Below are positions 59,737 to 64,000 of a stretch of 64,000 nucleotides of DNA, in pieces. The notes beneath the pieces are model-generated. The model was given only the letters and a program-made list of their open reading frames with translations, was not told the origin of the DNA and ran no database searches. A program made the position numbers and the translations under genes. Within the stretch, counting starts at the first letter, position 1. Each line of letters begins with the position of its first letter. Origin of the DNA: Protea cynaroides (taxonomy: Eukaryota; Streptophyta; Magnoliopsida; Proteales; Proteaceae); assembly GCA_028583415.1 (NCBI GenBank), contig CM053266.1:7759217-7823216 (forward strand), read 5' to 3'.

Positions 59737-60184
59737 TGTTAGAATATTATGAGTTTAGGGTTTCAATGAAACTCATTCAAACCCATTCCAATCCCATACA
59801 GTTGCCCTAAAACACAATAGAGAAATCATAAACTATGAATCATAAAGACATACCTGTCTGTGAAAAGATTAATTTCATACGCTCCACGACGCTCCAAGCT
59901 TTGATCGAAATCCCTCGGCTACAGTCTTCCACAGCCTCCAAAGGATATCCTGACGTCTCTTGCTAATGGGTGCAGAGAACTGATTAACCGTGGCTGTGGG
60001 GACTCTAACCCTGTATTTATAGAATACAGATGTAACCCTAAAACCCTTCCCACAATAGAATTAGGGTTACCAAACCTATCTCATACCGTGTGACGAACCA
60101 AACCAAACTGGTTATACCGTGTCAATCAGACTCCCACTGAATTAACTAGTTTAGGTAATTAATTAAGCCCACATAAATCTAACA
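59737..60184 (-). repeat. 3' LTR of a Ty1/copia element
   Basis: 448 bp with inverted ends TGTTAG...CTAACA. Reading on the minus strand it has CTATAAATACAGGG (TATA, near 60010) and is preceded by AAGTGGGAGAT, a polypurine tract, at 60185-60198. The partner LTR lies beyond the right edge. Confidence 0.82.
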
Positions 60185-60515
60185 ATCTCCCACTTGGGCT
60201 ATATTAATTACAAAACTATCGTTAACCAGTGTGGCCACGGAATCCAACACACTAAATCGTCACTAACTTTGAAACATCCATCAAGCTTTCCAATGCGAGC
60301 AACAACGAATAATACACCTTAACATATGGTGTATAAACTTCTGTCAGCCACAACAGAGGTCTACTCAATACATGAATCGCCTGAGATAATGCATGAAACT
60401 AAACTCCCATGCGAGTCCAAACTTGATTAAAAAAAAAAACCTTAATCAAAGTGCCCCAAAACCTTTATGGGAAACTTAACATGGTATTTAAATATTCCGA
60501 AATTATAATACCATA

Positions 60516-60636
60516 CTTTGGCTAGACACCGCCTTTAAATCTTTGGTTAAATACTGCCTTGAAACTTTGGCTAAATACTGCCTTGAAACTTTGGCTAAAT
60601 ATTGCCTTGAAACTTTGGCTAAATACTGCCTCATAT
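60516..60636. repeat. 24-bp tandem repeat, 5 copies
   Basis: CTTTGGCTAAATACTGCCTT-type units start at 60516, 60541, 60565, 60589 and 60613, within the 3' untranslated region of the copia element. Confidence 0.88.
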
Positions 60637-62050
60637 CTGTGACATGTCAAACACATAACTATGTATGCAAAATAGCAATAACGCAAATGCTAATGTAAAC
60701 AAAAACATAGTTACAAAAAACTGTACCATCAAACCATGAGCAATACAATCAAGCGCAGTAAGCAATGTGAAAACACAAGTATAAACATAAAGAGTCTCCC
60801 ACTGATTAAGCATATCTAGAGACTCCCACTGATTCCCAGATCTTTGGCCACTTAAGCCTCTAATAAAATTATTTGTTTTCATTCATTCTTATATTGGACA
60901 TACCGTCCCTTAAAGACTCCCACTGACAAAACCTTCGTCTGAGAATCTACAACGATATAAAATCTTTTAACATCTTTCTTACTTGAAGTGATTCGATCTC
61001 CATTATACTTTGAAATACTAGATTTCATATTATTCTTTGAGAAGAACACAGTTGAACCACTGTTAGAACACATCTCAATAGGTTTAAAAGTGGAGTCTAC
61101 AATCTCCAAATTAGAGAATAAATTTTCACACAAGATATATTGCTTGTTATCTTTACTTAGAGTTACAAAACCCTATCATCATGACAATGAACTTTGAAGT
61201 TGATTTCTTGTCATCAATATAATCATTATAAATTACATCAAAATAGCCTAGAGTGTCACTACTTTTATAAATGAACATATGATCTTTGGTCCTCTGCATA
61301 TACCGCATGACCTTCCTTTTCCCCATTGTCCAGTAAGCTATACCAGCATCTAACTGAAAACATCCTATGACACTCAATGAAAAGGCTATATGAAAATATT
61401 ACAACCTTAAACATATATCAAGCTCTTTACTGCATTATAGATGCTAATACTCAGTATCATTCTTTGCTTACAATTTTGTCAATTTATCTCCTTTACTGAT
61501 CTTAGCATCCGCAACTTACTAGTTATACATGCATACTGAACCATTCAAAAACACGAACAATATTTATACTTTGAGATAAATCCAGAATTTTATTTATCCT
61601 GTCACGAGCAAACTCAATTCCAGGTACAAAGGTACTTACTCATACAGTTTTACATGTCGAAGTTATCAGACAGAAGAATATTGATTTCAATTAGTAAACC
61701 ATGTCACTACAGGCCAATGAAAACCATCAACACACATGACAAGAAAATGAATCCACTCCCACTGACCTATAGATATATATACAATGGTCAATGACAATCT
61801 TCACAAAGTTGAAAGAAGATACAACCCTGTCAAACTTCAAATACCATTATTCGGATACCCGTTTAATCCACAGATTGACTTTATAAGTCTATAAAATATA
61901 TCTTCTTTATTCTTACCACAAAACCTTGTGATTAAAATATATAAACATTTTCTTCAAGATTTTCTTTGATCAAAACGATCTTTACATCTACTTGATGTAA
62001 CTCCAAAATAAAATGAGCAACTAAGACCTTAAAATTAAAGTTCAATATTT

Positions 62051-62142
62051 TCTCTTCCCTTTGTCTGATTCCACTTTGCTTTCTCTTCACTTTGTGTGAT
62101 TCCACTTTACTTTCTCTTCCCTTTGTGTGATTCCACTTTGCT
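62051..62142. repeat. 31-bp tandem repeat, 3 copies
   Basis: TCTCTTCCCTTTG-TGATTCCACTTT units start at 62051, 62082 and 62113. They lie inside the reverse-transcriptase remnant and interrupt its frame, so they are a later expansion. Confidence 0.85.
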
Positions 62143-64000
62143 ATAAGTCTTACTTTATAGCAAACAATTCTCCCACTGGAATCACACATTTTCTTTGTAT
62201 ACCTATTTTTTAGCCTATGAGTACACCACTCATTGATAAAAACATAAATTTCAAGTCTCTTCATTGCCTCATCTGGCTCTTGAAGCATTTCTGGTATCTC
62301 AACTGGTTGCTTCACACCCATTTTCAGGTGGTCTCATCAAACTTTAAGTTTTTTGGGTCTATTTTGACATCTCATAATATGACAACTCAATTTCTTAAAA
62401 TAATCACTCTCATATGAGTGTTATGAAATCATGTCAGTTCTACAGTCTCATAACAAGAAGATAACTTAAACTGAAACTGAAACTGAAAACTGACTAACTA
62501 TGCATTATATTAATAATATAGGCTGCAATATCAATTCTTTCCTTACAGGATCAAATACATTCTTAGGCTTTTGTAAACACTTGCTTAAATTTACTAGGGA
62601 ATAGACCAGTATCACATGATCTCCCAAAACTCTCTCATTCAGATCCAATAATTTCAATTCCTTTAATAAAAGTTTTTCCACCTTAATTTTTATTATTTGG
62701 AAAAACAACCATAGACTAAACTATGACAAGAAGTCCTAGATGAAATCTCGATGTCCATCAATTCCAATAAATCCTTGTTGTGAATAACCTTCACTTACTT
62801 TAATCTTGTCATCTTCTTTTTTAATTAATTCTCACATATATACATGTAATAAACCTTGGAAGGAGAATTTCAGAATATTATTCTTTCTAATCTTTCTTTG
62901 GACAACAGTCATAAACCCTTATGATCAGGGTGGAAGATTACAATATGTAGTTTAACTTCTAAAGATAGAATAAATTAAAGATTAATGCTTAAGTATCCAA
63001 TATACTGCACATTCCTGCTCAGAAGTTTCATAATCCTTATTCCTTTTTCACTTAAGCTGTTCAGCTATATAAATCTTTCTTTACATGTCCCTTCTGAGTC
63101 ACTCTACAAGAATTTTATTCTACTTAGATCCATTTTATCTTGTAGTTTTTTTTTAATGTCTAATTCTTTGTCATAAGGTTTCTGACTATTCCATGAAAAA
63201 ATATTTTATTTCTATGGGTTTTCCTACCCCTTTTACAACTTGCCTTTGTCTGGGTATATATTATGCACTATGACATTGGCATTCATATTTTTTTCTTTTC
63301 TTTGAACTTTTATCCTTAGTTCTTTCACTTTAGGGTTCACTATAGTTTTGAGTACTATAGGTCACCAGGATCTGACTATACAATTCTTGTGAGGAAGTGA
63401 AAAGTCTAAAATGTCACTTACATAGGTTTTAATGAACCTACAAATATTCACTTATCCTCGAGCTTATCATTTATACTTAACAGCTCTACCTTGTATTTTC
63501 TCACATTTCGAATACCATCTCTTATCATCAAAAAACTGATACTGATGGACTTGAGTAATAAAACATCTCTCTGCCCCTTCTTGAAAAATCAAATCTTTCT
63601 TTGGATTTCTCAGAAAATATCCTTTTTCAATGTTTCTCATCTGAACATTGCTTTACTTGATCTTAAGGACTGAACACCTTAAGGATCAGAATACAATTTT
63701 TCGGTTGAGTATATCTAGGTTAAACAATCCTAGACTAGTTTACAGTTTTCATGCCAATTCATAAAACTGGCAGCCAAAGACAGGCATCTTAAGGTATTTA
63801 ATCATTACATGTCCACAACAATGTAAATAACTATAAGTCAATGATTAATACCAAATAAAATTAGCTAGCAAGAATATATATACATAACATGTGCAAGCTA
63901 ATTAATATCTTTGAAAAGTCAACCGAACTACACACACATCCTTTGGGACAATATGTGCACTGGTCCTCTCAATATCTGTACAATAACTACGAAGAGATAA

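Larger units (their letters stand above)
60185..64000 (-). pseudogene. Ty1/copia internal region, decayed, runs off the window
   Basis: Reading leftwards, reverse-transcriptase remnants occur at 62321-61932 (Y-K-V-R-L-I-A-K, then LVAHFILELHQVDVK and NLEENVY), and RNase H remnants at 61377-60879 (RKVMRYMQRTKDHMFIYKSS, DDKKSTSKF, CSNSGSTVFFSKNN). Several stops and frameshifts separate them, and the catalytic YVDD segment is not visible. The 62400-64000 part shows no recognisable domain and must hold the remaining pol and gag in badly decayed form. The stretch 60631-60882 is the 3' untranslated part with GTGGGAGACTC words typical of such elements. Confidence 0.7.

Noticed and set aside
1..64000. 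Endogenous pararetrovirus or host gene content
   Set aside because: No movement-protein, coat-protein or ordinary host-gene exon was recognised; all reverse-transcriptase text is gypsy, copia or LINE.

Overview
This window is repeat DNA from a large plant nuclear genome; the species cannot be named. No ordinary host gene is visible. The evidence for a plant is a stack of nested Ty3/gypsy LTR retrotransposons of the chromovirus type (gag, pol and a chromodomain-like tail match the Tekay/Del lineage as I know it), initiator-Met tRNA primer sites, an Athila/Tat-like 3' end, a Ty1/copia remnant, a LINE reverse-transcriptase tail and a Mutator-like inverted-repeat element. Nearly every coding region carries stop codons or frameshifts.

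Layout. 1-564: AT-rich degenerate repeats ending in a polypurine tract. 565-4545: gypsy LTR material split by a 1.2 kb Mutator-like element (3209-4428). 4546-9857: diverged region with ~120-bp and 80-bp tandem arrays around a decayed intron-containing gene (6968-9317). 9908-27838: Tekay-like element II (LTR, primer site, antisense gene, gag, start of protease), with the complete element I (11758-23377, 5-bp duplication TACTG) inserted in its LTR. 27839-30086: Athila/Tat-like 3' end plus LTR. 30087-35369 and 47742-47909: minus-strand element III-a. Its LTR is split by plus-strand element III-b (35370-47741), whose own 5' LTR is split by a minus-strand solo LTR, IV (35466-37697, duplication GATCA). 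47910-56998: decayed minus-strand element VI, whose LTR is split by plus-strand solo LTR V (53512-55708). 56999-59736: LTR, tRNA-like, tandem-repeat and LINE fragments. 59737-64000: minus-strand copia element running off the window.

What recurs. Five chromovirus copies (I, II, III-a, III-b, VI) share one unusual architecture. Between the primer binding site and gag lies a gene on the opposite strand, with its own intron of 430-630 nt that ends a few bases before its ATG. It encodes an N-terminal region resembling the plant 'putative plant transposon protein' family, an Ala/acidic middle and a helical C-terminus ending in Y-x-x-D-Y-D. In I, II and III, clusters of a short subfamily-specific GC-rich motif occupy the same three places: upstream of the LTR TATA box, in the LTR downstream of the leader, and between the antisense gene and gag. 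The LTR motif differs between subfamilies (AGGGTCG, ACCGGTCGACC, CGACCRTA, GCCACYGG). The LTRs also carry, just before their 3' end, a ~45-codon open frame ending in a C-E-C-x-x-C motif whose codon changes are mostly synonymous. Together these suggest an undescribed self-regulatory module: an element-encoded antisense protein that may recognise subfamily-specific sites, comparable in logic to the VANC anti-silencing proteins of VANDAL transposons. The architecture is read directly from the sequence; the function is inference.
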